Positions 5,642-6,180 of a stretch of 6,180 bases of DNA are shown piece after piece. Source of the DNA: an uncultured Sphingobium sp. Lineage in GTDB: Bacteria; Pseudomonadota; Alphaproteobacteria; Sphingomonadales; Sphingomonadaceae. Under the pieces are notes generated by a model. That model was not told the origin of the DNA. It did no database searches and saw only the letters and a list, made by a program, of their open reading frames with translations. A program made the position numbers and the translations under genes. How positions within the stretch are numbered: position 1 is the first letter of the stretch; each line of letters opens with the position of its first letter. Location: NCBI GenBank assembly GCA_946885845.1, contig CAMPHJ010000084.1, forward strand, positions 1 to 6,180. The letters are read 5' to 3'.

Positions 5642-6180
5642 CCCGTCCCCCACAGGGCGCCGGGCTGAAGCAGGCCATCGCGCAGGGCGAGGCCGTCATC
5701 CCGGTCGCTTGCCAACAATAGTGCGCCGTCAAGATCAATCCAGTCCGCCCCCTGCGCGACCAGCGCGGCGGGAGCGATGCCCAGCGACGTGCCGAGCATG
5801 CACCCGACCATGATGCGGAAGCCCCGGTTGCGCGCTTCCTGAGCAAGTGCCAGTGCCTCGGTCAGCCCGCCCGCCTTGTCCAGCTTGATATTCACTGCGT
5901 CAAAGTCCCCCAACCGGTCGAGGTCGGCGCGGGTATGGCAGCTTTCGTCAGCGCACAGGGGCAAGGGCGCGCGGATGCCCGCCAGTCGATCCTCGCGGCC
6001 ATGGAGGATCGGCTGTTCCACCATTTCGACGCCCAGTTCCGACAAGGCCCGTGCCTGCGCGACGATGTCGAGGTCGTGCCAGCTTTCATTCGCGTCGACG
6101 ATCAGCCGCGCATGCGGAGCGCCCGCGCGGACGGCAGCGATCCGGGCCAGATCGCCCTCCCCCGTCAGCTTGCATTTGAG
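5635..6180 (-). CDS. dgcA: Enolase-superfamily dipeptide / N-acetyl-glutamate epimerase (DgcA-like; C-terminal part)
   Basis: On the minus strand an open frame enters from the right edge and ends at TAG (5637-5635), giving 181 visible codons, roughly the C-terminal barrel half of a protein of about 320-330 aa. In order, numbering from the edge, it shows KCK (2-4, the KxK catalytic pair of the epimerase subgroup), VDANESW with metal ligand D29, VEQP with E55, ADES with D78, and NIKLDKAGGLTEAL with K99 as the opposite catalytic Lys. A late DLDGALLLASD stretch and ALWG near the C-terminus follow. These are the hallmarks of muconate-lactonizing-type enolase-superfamily epimerases acting on L-Ala-D/L-Glu. 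Closely similar alphaproteobacterial proteins are also named DgcA, an N-acetyl-D-glutamate racemase of D-glutamate use. The reaction would abstract the proton alpha to a carboxylate held by Mg2+. All key residues are present. Substrate choice between the two names is unsettled; a dgcN neighbour would lie outside the window. It overlaps the opposite gene by 7 bp. Confidence 0.9.
   Translation of the reverse strand, partial: LKCKLTGEGDLARIAAVRAGAPHARLIVDANESWHDLDIVAQARALSELGVEMVEQPILHGREDRLAGIRAPLPLCADESCHTRADLDRLGDFDAVNIKLDKAGGLTEALALAQEARNRGFRIMVGCMLGTSLGIAPAALVAQGADWIDLDGALLLASDRDDGLALRDGLLQPGALWGTGQ

Overview
The window is GC-rich, densely coded bacterial DNA. It looks like an alphaproteobacterium, most probably a sphingomonad (Sphingobium/Sphingomonas type). 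The reasons are the strong third-position GC, the exosortase-A-associated polysaccharide genes, a good match to the alphaproteobacterial general-stress (EcfG) promoter, and the style of the dipeptide-epimerase-like gene at the right edge. The taxonomic call is inference from gene content, not from a marker gene. No tRNA, rRNA, insertion sequence, CRISPR array, phage gene or attachment site was found.

Left block (1-2856), envelope polysaccharide / exosortase-A locus: a minus-strand GT4 glycosyltransferase of the exosortase-A-associated type runs off the left edge. About 60 bp from its start, a plus-strand series begins. It consists of a possible 7-9 codon leader, a 39-aa single-pass membrane microprotein, a 455-aa exosortase-A-associated O-antigen-ligase-like (Wzy_C) protein, and a 235-aa multipass membrane protein of unknown function. 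Each stop overlaps the next start (ATGA, an 8-nt overlap, TGATG), which suggests a translationally coupled unit. The known parts would build and polymerise or transfer a glycan at the cytoplasmic membrane.

Middle block (2857-5149), probable stress operon: a GGAAC-N16-GGTT element lies just upstream of a poxvirus-like type IB DNA topoisomerase. An MscS-family mechanosensitive channel follows 25 nt later on the same strand with no promoter or terminator visible between them. DNA-supercoil relaxation and osmotic-shock relief would then be expressed together under the general stress sigma factor. This is an inference from the promoter match and gene spacing.

Right block (5150-6180): after a 93-bp gap holding two mutually exclusive small hairpins comes a 132-aa exported protein with a signal peptide and an outer-membrane beta-barrel C-terminal signature. 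It meets, tail to tail with a 7-bp overlap, a minus-strand enolase-superfamily dipeptide / N-acyl-glutamate epimerase (DgcA-like) whose N-terminal part lies beyond the right edge.

The window does not contain an obviously new multi-gene system. The items most worth following are the coupled microprotein in front of the polymerase/ligase, the unrecognised membrane protein behind it, and the EcfG-like promoter driving topoisomerase IB plus MscS.
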